Assembly: GCA_032718475.1 (NCBI GenBank)
Contig: JAUCBJ010000541.1
Location: 1 to 44,864, forward strand
From: Nemertoderma westbladi
Taxonomy: Eukaryota > Xenacoelomorpha > Nemertodermatida > Nemertodermatidae
DNA: 44,864 nt
Reading direction: 5' to 3'
Positions 25,601-34,900 of the stretch are shown one piece after another. How positions within the stretch are numbered: the stretch's first letter is position 1; each line of letters opens with the position of its first letter. A program made the translations under genes and the position numbers. The notes under the pieces were generated by a model. That model did not search any database, had not been told where the DNA came from, and was given only the letters and a program-made list of their open reading frames with translations.

Positions 25601-27430
25601 TATAACATTGGAGGTGTCTCATTGGTTCCCCCAAGCTTGACACTAGAACAAAATCGCCTCCGCTTTGCAGGACATTGCTTTCGCCGTGAGGACCAGCCAG
25701 TGCATAATCTTGTACTTTGGCATCCTCATGGAGTGAATAAGCATGGTGGACAGCCCATGACTTTCTTGAGACGCATCTTAAAGGACACTGGTCTTAAAGA
25801 TGCGGATGATCTAGCAAATGTCATGGGTGATAGGGAGTTGTGGCGGTGCAATTTTGTTGACAAGCCGGCACAGCATTCTTAAAAATGCAGCTGCAATGCA
25901 GCATGCCGATCCTAGTAGTAGTAGTAGTGGGCGGTAACATGTATCAGTACATGTATCATGTAACATGCTAACATGTAAGCGGGGCGAGCCGGATGTTTGT
26001 TATTATGTATATTGTAAACCACCTACTTTGTACAGTAAGAATTCCCGAGGATTTGGCCTTCCCAAGTTTGTTGGCCGCCTCTATGATATACTCTCCTCCA
26101 TCATTGGCTTTAAGATCCTGTACAGTTAGAGAATGTTTGGTGTTGTCTTCTCGGATAATGTTCTTATGACCTGTCAATTAGAAAAATATGATTGGGGTCT
26201 AATAGAAAGACCTTCCGAAATCCTGTACTTTAGGTTTAATCCAAAATAACTGCACCTGAAAAGGGTATAGTCAGTGCTAAATATTACTTGTTTGAACTTC
26301 ACATCTGTTTCACTCTGACATACTTTAAGGCGCCTACCCCCGATGTTATTAAAGATGAGATGGCCGAGAGATCTTTACGAAAAAAAAACGAAATACGTTG
26401 GAGGTAAATGCCACTTGTTTTGATTCTGTTGATGAAGGTTTACTGTTTTTAAACGCACCTTGAAACAACTGTCTATTTCCCCGGTACCAACTGATATCCG
26501 GTTTGGGTTCCCCCGTGACCTTCACATCCATGGCAACTGTATCACCAATGTTAGCAGCTATGTCTTCCAACGGTTTGACAATCTTTGGACTCTGTCCAAC
26601 TGGATAAACAACACGGTAGATAATTAAAAATTAAGTAATAACGCAAGCGGTAACTAGTTTGTAATACTGCGTAAATTAATTCTTTGTATACGGTAATGAA
26701 AATTATCTTATGATAAAACAACTATTTAAAGCAATAATAAAGACAATGTCTGCGCTGGCTTTGAGTCATATATATATATACTATACAACTGCATAATGAA
26801 TAAAGTCTTAATTATATTTTTAAAAAATTATTCAAAAAATGAAATAAAAACTACCGGTATTTTTAACAAATGAAGAACAAGAACGAGTGACTCAACCTAT
26901 CTGTATGTATGTATGTATGTATGTATGTATGTATGTATGTATGTATGTATGTATGTATGTATGTATGTATGTATGTATGTATGTATGTATGTATGTATGT
27001 ATGTATGTATGTATGTATGTATGTATGTATGTATGTATGTATGTATAGGTGTATGTATGTATGTATGTATGTATGTATGTATGTATGTATGTATGTATGT
27101 GTATGATTTATAATGATGTATTCCAACCTAGTTGCTCTTCTATTCTCACGGGGTCCGATGGTTCCCCGGGCACTCCGGGGCCTCTCCTGTTGTGCGCCAT
27201 CACACGGAACTCGTACTCGTAACCCCTGGTTACGCCGCCCACCGTGAAGGAGAGGTCGTTGATTGGCATCTCGTTGCAGCGCACCCAGCGGGAACAACCT
27301 CGCTCCCTTCGCTCTACCGTGTAGCCGGTTATTCTGGAACCGCCGTCGCTGGATGGGGCACTCCATGACAACGGCACGCCCATCCGTGTTACGTCACCAA
27401 CGCGGGGTTTCCCAGGTGCTGTTGGAGAGT
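12305..27430 (-). CDS. Titin/twitchin-like giant muscle protein kinase, 3' part (19 exons)
   Basis: Giant sarcomeric protein of the titin/twitchin/stretchin-MLCK/SPEG group: Ig and FN3 domains plus a Ser/Thr kinase. Exons in transcription order: 27430-27128, 26599-26459, 26170-26027, 23934-23644, 23195-22890, 22506-22365, 21838-21678, 21252-20968, 20737-20589, 16942-16801, 16493-16343, 15912-15734, 15468-15427, 15201-15044, 14819-14695, 13553-13412, 13186-12987, 12747-12549, 12385-12305. All junctions have AG/GT and compatible phases, giving ~1113 continuous residues: FN3-Ig-Ig-FN3-FN3-Ig-Ig-FN3-linker-kinase-tail. Domain boundaries mostly coincide with phase-1 introns. The 5' end is missing, since the first exon found begins mid-codon. 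The 3' end is uncertain: past the last exon's donor the frame runs on to a TGA at 12212. Ig-Ig-FN3-kinase order resembles titin; the kinase itself resembles twitchin and titin about equally. Confidence 0.92.
12549..15201 (-). CDS. Titin-like gene: Ser/Thr protein kinase domain (5 exons)
   Basis: Exons 15201-15044, 14819-14695, 13553-13412, 13186-12987, 12747-12549. Catalytic elements read across the joins: Gly loop LGRGAFGVVY, Lys in YAAKFV, helix-C Glu in KREIQMMK, HLDLK|PEN catalytic loop split by an intron, DFGLA metal-binding loop, FGTPEFVAPE activation/P+1 segment, DMWAVGVLAY, and RMTSEEALEHPWLN at the end. All canonical residues are present, including DFG where vertebrate titin has EFG, so the kinase looks catalytically competent. 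Exon 14819-14695 appears to end in a TAG, but TA|GTAAGT is the splice donor and the split codon becomes Tyr. Closest families by recalled motifs are twitchin, titin and MLCK. Confidence 0.95.
13644..14488. mobile_element. Foldback (long inverted repeat) element 1 with poly(C) in its arms
   Basis: 845-bp inverted-repeat element inside a titin-like intron, flanked by TA on both sides. The left end gtgtcattttctgatgacac is itself a hairpin (gtgtcat/atgacac) followed by gga and C20; the right end is the mirror image, with G17 then tccgtgtcatcagaaaatga. Arms continue inward for ~400 bp (tccggcttc / gaagccgga, aacgcttata / tataagcg, cagctgagatata / tatatctcagctg) to a short loop near 14070. There is no coding capacity. 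TA target duplication and long inverted repeats suggest a non-autonomous DNA transposon. Confidence 0.85.
15427..15468 (-). CDS. Titin-like gene 42-nt microexon (FN3-kinase linker)
   Basis: A phase-1/phase-1 exon of 14 codons (MGITRKSRPAVST core), between TTTCAG and G|GTAATT. It lengthens the basic linker before the kinase, in the place where twitchin and titin carry an N-terminal linker. Its small size and symmetric phase allow it to be skipped without frame change; whether it is skipped is inference. Confidence 0.75.
15734..16493 (-). CDS. Titin-like gene exons: FN3 domain preceding the kinase
   Basis: Exons 16493-16343 and 15912-15734 join at phase 2. First half: RPDPPRNIHTTNVGRDNVEL, WSEPVTDGGSPITQYVVEKM, QWIR. 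Second half: YLGKGKEYQFRVIANNAFGG, then a polar tail (ISREDRGRKEV). The position expected to hold Trp after the junction is Cys (RCHQG), so the second strand is less conserved than in the other FN3s. Confidence 0.88.
16625..16770. repeat. Dispersed repeat copy 2 (titin-like intron)
   Basis: Carries the ordered motifs gcaaataacagatgattact, ctcaaaaat, ttctattg, tttattgttttggtta and cacgtgcccctgtaa, shared with 43660-43755 in the same orientation and with 22130-22290 inverted. It contains no long frame; probably a short non-autonomous element. Confidence 0.7.
16801..16942 (-). CDS. Titin-like gene exon: Ig domain, second half
   Basis: Starts in phase 0 after TTTACAG and encodes VKYVIEQSERHTSLTV, TREDAGDYSVHASNIVG and FNMDIVVN, completing the Ig begun at 20737. 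The DAGDY motif is the usual F-strand Ig signature. It ends in phase 1 at G|GTAAGT. Confidence 0.9.
17059..19404. repeat. Minisatellite, 33-bp unit, ~71 copies
   Basis: The unit is taaatataagcataaatgac followed by agtaatcagtcgg (33 bp). Divergence is very low and concentrated at the left edge, where a variant pair (aagtcgg...atgagc, then cagacgg) occurs at ~17091 and again exactly 264 bp (8 units) later, showing block duplication. One 1-nt insertion sits near 19286. Because the unit is 33 nt with no stop in several frames, three open frames of 730-832 codons run through it; they are by-products of periodicity. The array sits in the 3.6-kb titin-like intron 16943-20588. Confidence 0.98.
19690..20211 (-). 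pseudogene. Degenerate retroelement C-terminal (nuclease-like) fragment
   Basis: On the minus strand, frame 1 reads PHLQPIEGESFRLRSATVD, EARLDVAASGLWGGRFERVY and IDVKVFNPL. A frame change then gives SERKRRKYEERITAVEHAG, and a further change gives ETLSLIRTRLSFALLRSSIM. This matches in order a conserved module I know from retroelement-encoded proteins of aquatic animals, with a PD-(D/E)XK-like R-D-FW-DVRVF core. At least two frameshifts break it. It is G+C-rich against an AT-rich intron, consistent with foreign origin. The parent element type is uncertain. Confidence 0.65.
20589..20737 (-). CDS. Titin-like gene exon: Ig domain, first half
   Basis: Encodes PEFRPPARIRTTM, LKVPFIGCPRPEITWSYR and RELTPDG, the N-terminal half of an Ig. 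It ends in phase 0 at GGG|GTAAGT and joins in frame with the exon at 16942-16801, 3.6 kb away. The intervening intron holds the 33-bp minisatellite and a degenerate retroelement fragment. Confidence 0.88.
20968..21252 (-). CDS. Titin-like gene exon: Ig domain
   Basis: A 95-codon phase-1/phase-1 exon with an I-set Ig: PPMFVKKLSDVMVSEGGAAM, FTCVVGGPPSPSVKWMKSS, LTVTDVYGEDASDYVCQLSN and a final SSAKLIIKG. Both canonical Cys residues (FTC and YVC) and the Trp are present. Confidence 0.95.
21678..22506 (-). CDS. Titin-like gene exons: FN3 domain split over two exons
   Basis: Exons 22506-22365 and 21838-21678 are joined at phase 2, the junction falling in an Arg codon directly before the conserved Trp (R|W). 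First half: IPGIPSVPNVDR, LSWRKPTHDGGSPITGYYVE. Second half: WSKANTDS, FRVNGLEEDVKYEFRVVAEN, AAGVGRPS. The intra-domain intron before the conserved Trp recurs at the same place in the FN3 nearest the kinase. Confidence 0.92.
22125..22290. repeat. Dispersed repeat copy 3 (inverted) ending in poly(C)
   Basis: Reverse-complement relative to the copies at 16.6 and 43.6 kb: ccaaaacaataaacttcaat, agaacaggtacagttgta, gagagtaatcagctgttact. It continues through ttttgattgcgtcgaaacta into a C20 tract at 22267-22286. It lies in a titin-like intron. Confidence 0.7.
22890..23195 (-). CDS. Titin-like gene exon: FN3 domain
   Basis: A 102-codon phase-1/phase-1 exon containing a complete FN3: GKPGPPSGPIKVTEVEKDNV, LSWLPPRDDGG, YQVEKRE, W in VINGHGWTV, then VTNLRPGVDYTFRVMAENEV and GCGPP. 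Donor ACA|GTAAGT matches consensus. Confidence 0.93.
23644..23934 (-). CDS. Titin-like gene exon: Ig domain
   Basis: A 97-codon phase-1/phase-1 exon encoding one Ig-like domain: TVQQGETLKAKGWVTGLPSP, CVWTRDG, then LAISNCCRKDSGSYTLSARN and AFSVVVQ. The exon is separated from the preceding one by an intron into which a LINE B copy has inserted. Confidence 0.9.
24206..25926 (+). mobile_element. LINE B copy 2: 5'-truncated non-LTR retrotransposon with target-site duplication
   Basis: The insertion sits in a titin-like intron, antisense to the gene. It is bracketed by the 10-bp direct repeat gtgggcggta (24196-24205 and 25927-25936) and ends in a (TAG)n tail. The open frame runs in from host DNA at 24023 to 25882; the true element part starts near PADRLNGW. 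Reverse transcriptase motifs are intact: VIFVDFFKAFDSVSRSR (motif A), GVLQGDTLAPFLFII (motif B), DFADDLG (motif C), followed by a C-terminal domain with LRFAGHCFRRED. The endonuclease is missing, so this copy cannot be autonomous. The tail and C-terminus suggest an RTE-like or related clade; this is from memory, not a search. Confidence 0.93.
26027..26599 (-). CDS. Titin-like gene exons: Ig domain split over two exons
   Basis: Exons 26599-26459 and 26170-26027 are joined at phase 1. Together they give an I-set Ig of ~95 residues: PKIVKPLEDIAANIGDTVAM, the B-strand region VKVTGEPKPDISWYR, then LTVQDLKANDGGEYIIEAAN and GILTVQ. The canonical disulfide cysteines are absent, as in many intracellular Ig domains of muscle proteins. 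Confidence 0.9.
26903..27099. repeat. (GTAT)n microsatellite, ~49 copies
   Basis: A near-perfect GTAT tetranucleotide tract interrupted once (taggtg near 27045). It lies in the intron between the first FN3 exon and the next Ig exon of the titin-like gene. Open frames through it (MYVC repeats) are spurious. Confidence 0.98.
27128..27430 (-). CDS. Titin-like gene exon: FN3 domain
   Basis: Exactly 101 codons with phase-1 introns on both sides, encoding one whole fibronectin type III domain. It opens with the SPTAPGKP linker typical of titin/twitchin FN3 modules, then PLSWSAPSSDGGSRITGYTV, a central W, YEYEFRVMAHNRRGPGVP, and ends EEQ. The donor (CTAG|GTTGGA) is weak. An upstream exon must exist, because the first codon is split. 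Confidence 0.9.
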
Positions 27431-28217
27431 CTATAAATTATAATAAAAACATGTAAAAAAATAAAGAGTCCATTAAAAAAACGACAAATATTTACAGAAT
27501 ATTTATTTTGTTTTTTTTATAAAGTTTGTTCATTTTAATTACTCAATGTCAGTAACAGCACAGCCACATTATATATTCAATAAGATTATTCTTTCTCATT
27601 ATTCACTGTTAATTAAGTGAGGCATCATTGTCCATTAGATGAATTCATTAGCTGATTACACAGTAGTAAAGTTGATCAATAATTGATCTGTGGATAATAT
27701 TGTGGAAGACATTCAACTAATAGATCTCTTGGTAAATAATAGATTATTAGTATTTGTGAAATACAAGGTCGATGATGGGTGGATGGACGGATGGGGGGGG
27801 GGGGGGGGGGGTGTCATCAACGGATCAGCCTAATAGATATGATAGATAATAGTATATATATTTTACTTTAATTAATTGTTATTTACACATAATATATCTT
27901 ATTTGATTTGTACGATGAAGAAGCTACAACTGTGAACAACTTATATCATTGGGTAGTTAAATGTAATGTAGAGGCCAATAATTAATACTGTATATATAAA
28001 CATAGAAACGTAAAAAGGAAGTTATTTGTTGGAAGTTATAGCGGTTTTTTATCTACTTTATTGTTACTTATTCCATTTTATTCTACACAATGAAACGAAA
28101 AGCAAACAGTCGGCCGATGCCGGGGCTTCGGCAAAGGCCTATTTCGAAAGCTTCTACCCGAAGGTAAGGGTGGGCGTTACTCCTATCCTTCCTATCCAGT
28201 AATTTAAATGTTACACA
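27431..28217. other. Spacer between titin-like exon and Gr-like gene
   Basis: AT-rich, with no Ig/FN3 exon on the minus strand that I can see. It contains a G19 tract at 27793-27811 followed by gtgtcatca, which resembles one end of foldback element 1. It should hold the Gr-like promoter. It is intronic for the titin-like gene if that gene's 5' exons lie beyond the window. Confidence 0.5.
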
Positions 28218-28919
28218 ATGAAGACAACATCTAAAAGCGAAAGCAGTTGTATGACAACTGATGTAGAACAAGATACACAAGTAGAAATGTGTTTAGGGTT
28301 TTATGACGACGATGTGAAATATGTCGAAACAGGCTGCATTGAGATAAAGGACGCCAGTTATATATTCGCAAGTTTAAACTATTGTTTGAAAATGTTGGGA
28401 TTAACATTCTGTGACTCAACCAAATGTAAAGGATTCCCTCGGTTGTCTAGAATGCATCACACCGCTGTTGTTACCATAGTTTCCGCCCTAATCGCCGCCA
28501 ATGGTGTTAGAGTCGTCGCAAACTCGATAATCACATTGGTTGATGGTTTTCAACCAGCCTCTGATTTGTTTCCTCTGATGCACCTTACCTTTACTATACA
28601 AGCCACTACGTCATATTTCAATCTCCTATACTGTTTTTTAAAACCAGAACTTCTACCGGTTTTTATAAAAAAGTCTCGTTATCTCGCTGTCAGCATGCAC
28701 AAATGTGACGAATATAATGCAATGGCAGTACGGATGCGACGGCATTGTTTAGTTATAGTGATCGTAGCCATGGTGTTTATTGTAGGAGAAATTTTTCACA
28801 TGATTTTCGATGGGCAACGTGATAAACATTTCTATAATATTGGGAAGCCTCTTTCATACATTTCACCAAACAACAAAACACTATTATATGCGATGATGTC
28901 ATTGGATATAGTAATGCTC
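28218..28919 (+). CDS. Gr-like exon 1 (N-terminus, TM1-TM3)
   Basis: Encodes residues 1-234: a polar, acidic N-terminus, TM1 around TAVVTIVSALIAANGVRVVA, TM2 around FTIQATTSYFNLLYCFL, a basic loop, and TM3 around CLVIVIVAMVFIVGEIFHMI. It ends SLDIVML at CTC|GTGAGT, phase 0. The open frame continues into the intron (to 29138) but loses membrane-protein character and enters tandem repeats, so the donor is the better end. Confidence 0.88.
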
Positions 28920-31900
28920 GTGAGTATTATATTATATATATTATTATGGTACACTTTATGGACGCTCACACATAGTAGACTCACAAAACTTTATAATCCG
29001 CAAACACAACTTTTTATTAGCACAGAACAATTTATAGTGCGCTCACACAACTTTATAGTCCTCACACAACTTTATAGTCCGCTCACTCAACTTTATAATC
29101 CGCAACACAACTTTTTATTAGCACATAACAAATTATAGTGCGCTCACACAACTTTATAGTCCTCACACAACTTTATAGTCCGCTCTCTCAACTTTATAGT
29201 CGCTCACACAAGCACAACTTTATATATCCAACTACTCGCAGAGTGCTTTCCATACTCCTGCCATTGGCCCGACACGCCCGAGAGGGAGGTTCGCCTGGGA
29301 CACCGGTGTTATTGGGGTCGGGGATCAACTAATAACTGTGCAGTCAGTATGTGCGGGGAAAACGCTGTGGAGTGAGTTCTAGAATATGAAAAAATATTTC
29401 TGCCATTAGAGTTAATTGTAATTTCTGTCGTGAGTTAATTGTAATTTCTGCCATTAGAGTTAATTGTAATTTCTGCCGTGAGTTAATTGTAATTTCTGCC
29501 GTGAGTTAATTGTAATTTCTGCCGTGAGTTAATTGTAATTTCTGCCATTAGAGTTAATTGTAATTTCTGCCGTGAGTTAATTGTAATTTCTGCCGTGAGA
29601 AAGTTAATTGTAATTTCTGCCGTGTGTTAATTTTGATCTCTGCCGTGAGAAAGTTAATTGTAATTCCTGCCGTGAGTTAATTGTAATTTCTGCCGTGTGT
29701 TAATTTTGATTTCAGCCGTGAGAAAGTTAATTGTAATTCCTGCCGTGTGTTAATTTTGATTTCAGCCGTGAGAAAGTTTATTGTAATTCCTGCCGTGTGT
29801 TAATTTTGATTTCAGCCGTGAGAAAGTTAATTGTAATTTCTGCCGTATGTTAATTTTGATTTCAGCCGTGAGAAAGTTAATTGTAATTCCTGCCGTGTGC
29901 TATTTATTTGTGTTGACAGTTGTGGGCCACCGTAATGGAGAGAGATTTTCAATCGATTCAAATACACATTAGATTTCAATCATTACAAACGTGGCTTATA
30001 TCAATTGAAAGCGGAGAGTCTTGCGCGTCTTTTGACACTAAAATTAAATTCATGATGAGGAACATTGATACTGTAAATGTTCTAGAGCCACAGTGGAAAG
30101 AGTGCTTTTACACGGGGGTGAGGCTTGAATAACGAATTGATGGTTGCTACACAAGACTACTACTATAAGGGCAGCCCTAAACATCAGCTGGAGACAACAC
30201 GTGACAAACGCCGAGCTTTATTGTACAATATCACATGTATCAACCACCCTCCGTGAACGCAGATAAAGGTTTAGTGGGCATTAATGGATAAGTAAACATG
30301 TGGTCATACCAGACCTACTTTTCTGGCAACCAACTCATGGAAAGCATAGTCGTGGACGACCGGCCATAACATATATAGATCAACTTGAAAGGGATACTGA
30401 ACTTGGGAGAAACGAAATTGCGACAACTATGGAGAATCGGGAAGCCTGGAAGGATCTCATTTCCACTGTCCGAGCTCGCTCGCCCTACTGTAGTAGTAGT
30501 AGTAGCTATCAGGTACTATACACAGTACATTCATAACCTTGTGGAAAAGGTTTACTTATTAAATTTAAATTATAATTATATGAATAAATTCATAACTTAT
30601 AAAGTATTTATTTAATTATACAAAGTTTATAAAAAATTAAACCATTATCCCTTAATGAAAGCACTTATGTCCCTCCCTCCCCCTAATATTTTCCGAATAT
30701 GCTACAAATTCCCACAATAAACACAATATATATCACTCAACAGTCACATCATCCCAAATAAATCTGATTTAATGCATTCTAGTTAAAAATCTTCTTCAAA
30801 AGCATACAATAACAAAAAAATTAAAATGAAATAATATCATTTATATTAATGATAATATGCAGAGGCAGTGATTAGATCGCACTAAAATGTCACAAACTTT
30901 TTCTTCTATTCCAGACTCTCAACCATGGTTGAGACTCTCAAACATGGTATGGCTGTTCCCTTTCTTTATCTTCTATTCCAGACTCTCAAACATGGTATGG
31001 CTGTTTCCTTTCTTAATCTTCTATTCCAGACGCTCTCAAACATGGTATGACTGTTCCCTTTCTTATACTTTGTGGCTATCTGTGCGTTTAAAGTATCCTT
31101 TATCTTCTATTCCAGACTCTCAACCATGGTTGAGACTCTCAAACATGGTATGGCTGTTCCCTTTCTTATACTTTGTGGCTATCTGTGCGTTTAAAGTATC
31201 CTTTATCTTCTATTCCAGACTCTCAACCATGGTTGGACTTCTCAAACATGGGCTATCGGCTGTTCCCTTTCTTTATCTTCTATTCCAGACTCTCTCAAAC
31301 ATGGTATGGCTGTTCCCTTTCTTATACTTTGTGGCTATCTGTGCGTTTAAAGTATCCTTTATCTTCTATTCCAGACTCTCTCAAACATGGTATGGCTGTT
31401 CCCTTTCTTATACTTTGTGGCTATCTGTGCGTTTAAAGTATCCTTTATCTTCTATTCCAGACTCTCTCAAACATGGTATGGCTGTTCCCTTTCTTATACT
31501 TTGTGGCTATCTGTGCGTTTAAAGTATCCTTTATCTTCTATTCCAGACTCTCTCAAACATGGTATGGCTGTTCCCTTTCTTATACTTTGTGGCTATCTGT
31601 GCGTTTAAAGTATCCTTTATCTTCTATTCCAGACTCTCTCAAACATGGTATGGCTGTTCCCTTTCTTATACTTTGTGGCTATCTGTGCGTTTAAAGTATC
31701 CTTTATCTTCTATTCCAGACTCTCTCAAACATGGTATGGCTGTTCCCTTTCTTATACTTTGTGGCTATCTGTGCGTTTAAAGTATCCTTTATCTTCTATT
31801 CCAGACTCTCTCAAACATGGTATGGCTGTTCCCTTTCTTATACTTTGTGGCTATCTGTGCGTTTAAAGTATCCTTTATCTTCTATTCCAGACTCTCTCAA

Positions 31901-34900
31901 ACATGGTATGGCTGTTCCCTTTCTTATACTTTGTGGCTATCTGTGCGTTTAAAGTATCCTTTATCTTCTATTCCAGACTCTCTCAAACATGGTATGGCTG
32001 TTCCCTTTCTTATACTTTGTGGCTATCTGTGCGTTTAAAGTATCCTTTATCTTCTATTCCAGACTCTCTCAAACATGGTATGGCTGTTCCCTTTCTTATA
32101 CTTTGTGGCTATCTGTGCGTTTAAAGTATCCTTTATCTTCTATTCCAGACTCTCTCAAACATGGTATGGCTGTTCCCTTTCTTATACTTTGTGGCTATCT
32201 GTGCGTTTAAAGTATCCTTTATCTTCTATTCCAGACTCTCTCAAACATGGTATGGCTGTTCCCTTTCTTATACTTTGTGGCTATCTGTGCGTTTAAAGTA
32301 TCCTTTATTTTCTATTCCAGACTCTCTCAAACATGGTATGGCTCACAAAGTATCCTTTATCTTCTATTCCAGACTCTCTCAAACATGGTATGGCTGTTCC
32401 CTTTCTTATACTTTGTGGCTATCTGTGCGTTTAAAGTATCCTTTATCTTCTATTCCAGACTCTCTCAAACATGGTATGGCTGTTCCCTTTCTTATACTTT
32501 GTGGCTATCTGTGCGTTTAAAGTATCCTTTATCTTCTATTCCAGACTCTCTCAAACATGGTATGGCTGTTCCCTTTCTTATACTTTGTGGCTATCTGTGC
32601 GTTTAAAGTATCCTTTATTTTCTATTCCAGACTCTCTCAAACATGGTATGGCTCACAAAGTATCCTTTATCTTCTATTCCAGACTCTCTCAAACATGGTA
32701 TGGCTGTTCCCTTTCTTATACTTTGTGGCTATCTGTGCGTTTAAAGTATCCTTTATCTTCTATTCCAGACTCTCTCAAACATGGTATGGCTGTTCCCTTT
32801 CTTATACTTTGTGGCTATCTGTGCGTTTAAAGTATCCTTTATCTTCTATTCCAGACTCTCTCAAACATGGTATGGCTGTTCCCTTTCTTATACTTTGTGG
32901 CTATCTGTGCGTTTAAAGTATCCTTTATCTTCTATTCCAGACTCTCTCAAACATGGTATGGCTGTTCCCTTTCTTATACTTTGTGGCTATCTGTGCGTTT
33001 AAAGTATCCTTTATCTTCTATTCCAGACTCTCTCAAACATGGTATGGCTGTTCCCTTTCTTATACTTTGTGGCTATCTGTGCGTTTAAAGTATCCTTTAT
33101 CTTCTATTCCAGACTCTCTCAAACATGGTATGGCTGTTCCCTTTCTTATACTTTGTGGCTATCTGTGCGTTTAAAGTATCCTTTATCTTCTATTCCAGAC
33201 TCTCTCAAACATGGTATGGCTGTTCCCTTTCTTATACTTTGTGGCTATCTGTGCGTTTAAAGTATCCTTTATCTTCTATTCCAGACTCTCTCAAACATGG
33301 TATGGCTGTTCCCTTTCTTATACTTTGTGGCTATCTGTGCGTTTAAAGTATCCTTTATCTTCTATTCCAGACTCTCTCAAACATGGTATGGCTGTTCCCT
33401 TTCTTATACTTTGTGGCTATCTGTGCGTTTAAAGTATCCTTTATCTTCTATTCCAGACTCTCTCAAACATGGTATGGCTGTTCCCTTTCTTATACTTTGT
33501 GGCTATCTGTGCGTTTAAAGTATCCTTTATCTTCTATTCCAGACTCTCTCAAACATGGTATGGCTGTTCCCTTTCTTATACTTTGTGGCTATCTGTGCGT
33601 TTAAAGTATCCTTTATCTTCTATTCCAGACTCTCTCAAACATGGTATGGCTGTTCCCTTTCTTATACTTTGTGGCTATCTGTGCGTTTAAAGTATCCTTT
33701 ATCTTCTATTCCAGACTCTCTCAAACATGGTATGGCTGTTCCCTTTCTTATACTTTGTGGCTATCTGTGCGTTTAAAGTATCCTTTATCTTCTATTCCAG
33801 ACTCTCTCAAACATGGTATGGCTGTTCCCTTTCTTATACTTTGTGGCTATCTGTGCGTTTAAAGTATCCTTTATCTTCTATTCCAGACTCTCTCAAACAT
33901 GGTATGGCTGTTCCCTTTCTTATACTTTGTGGCTATCTGTGCGTTTAAAGTATCCTTTATCTTCTATTCCAGACTCTCTCAAACATGGTATGGCTGTTCC
34001 CTTTCTTATACTTTGTGGCTATCTGTGCGTTTCTTACGAGAACATTTCGATTCATACTGGAAGCCCAACTTTCATCAATTGCCGAGACCAAAAGGCTTCC
34101 TAAAAATCTTCCCCGATTAATTTACTGGTAAGACCTTTCACTTAATTCATAATTAATATTGTTGATTAACCAAATAATATTTGCGCGCTAATAGAATACA
34201 CCCCCCCCCCCCCCCCCCCCCGCCCGCTACTCCCATGTCTCCTATTATCGGAGCCCATAGGATCAGTGTCTTAGTCACCCCAAATCATAATCCCGTGTTC
34301 CTCTCACCTTAGGTACGAATATTTAACAACTGCTGTAAAGGATGCCGACCGGGTCTTCTCCTTTCCTCTATTGATGCTCTACTTTACTTCACTTATGAAT
34401 CTCAGCCTCCAACTCTACTATTTCATCAGTATAGGCTTTGACGAGTTATTTCAAGATCAAAATGCAATTTTGTTAAGCATAACGCTGCTAATGTGGATGG
34501 TGTTGATGATAGCTATGTTATTCTTCACATCATTTGTATCATCAGCATTAAATGATGAAGTAGGTTAAACATATTTTTAATACTAATAATTCCTGTATAA
34601 TTTTTAGAATAATTTTCCCTAAAGATGTAAACAAAACTAACCAACTGAAATATGACATAACAAGCGTGAAATCGCCCAAAGGCGAATAACGCACGAACTG
34701 TCTCCTCCTTGAATAGCTTACTACCAACCTGAATCATGCTTTCAAGGTCACCCCCAGGATCTAAGTTCGCATCTAGGATCTAAGTTCGTGTCTACGATAG
34801 TTGGGATAGTTCTTAACATATAATAAATCTCTTAATAAACTAATTAACGATTTTAGTAGAAAGGGCTATGGGGAATATACCAATGCCAATTTCATATAAA

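Noticed and set aside
26863-27113. MYVC-repeat and THTYIHTYIH ORFs
   Set aside because: Translation of a (GTAT)n microsatellite.
28920-29138. Extension of Gr-like exon 1 to the end of its open frame
   Set aside because: The sequence after CTC|GTGAGT runs into the tandem repeats, whereas the donor joins exon 2 in matching phase and restores TM4.
29920-30132. 70-codon ORF MWATVMERDF... in Gr-like intron 1
   Set aside because: Not recognised, starts at the edge of a minisatellite, and lies just before a LINE fragment. Possibly retroelement debris, but unsupported.
30898-34032. CRISPR-like repeat array
   Set aside because: Units are head-to-tail with no unique spacers, and the DNA is clearly eukaryotic.
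31173-34120. Dozens of overlapping 73-119 codon ORFs beginning MVWLFPFLYF
   Set aside because: All are frames through the same 86-bp unit. Only the last copy, spliced as Gr-like exon 2, is supported as coding.
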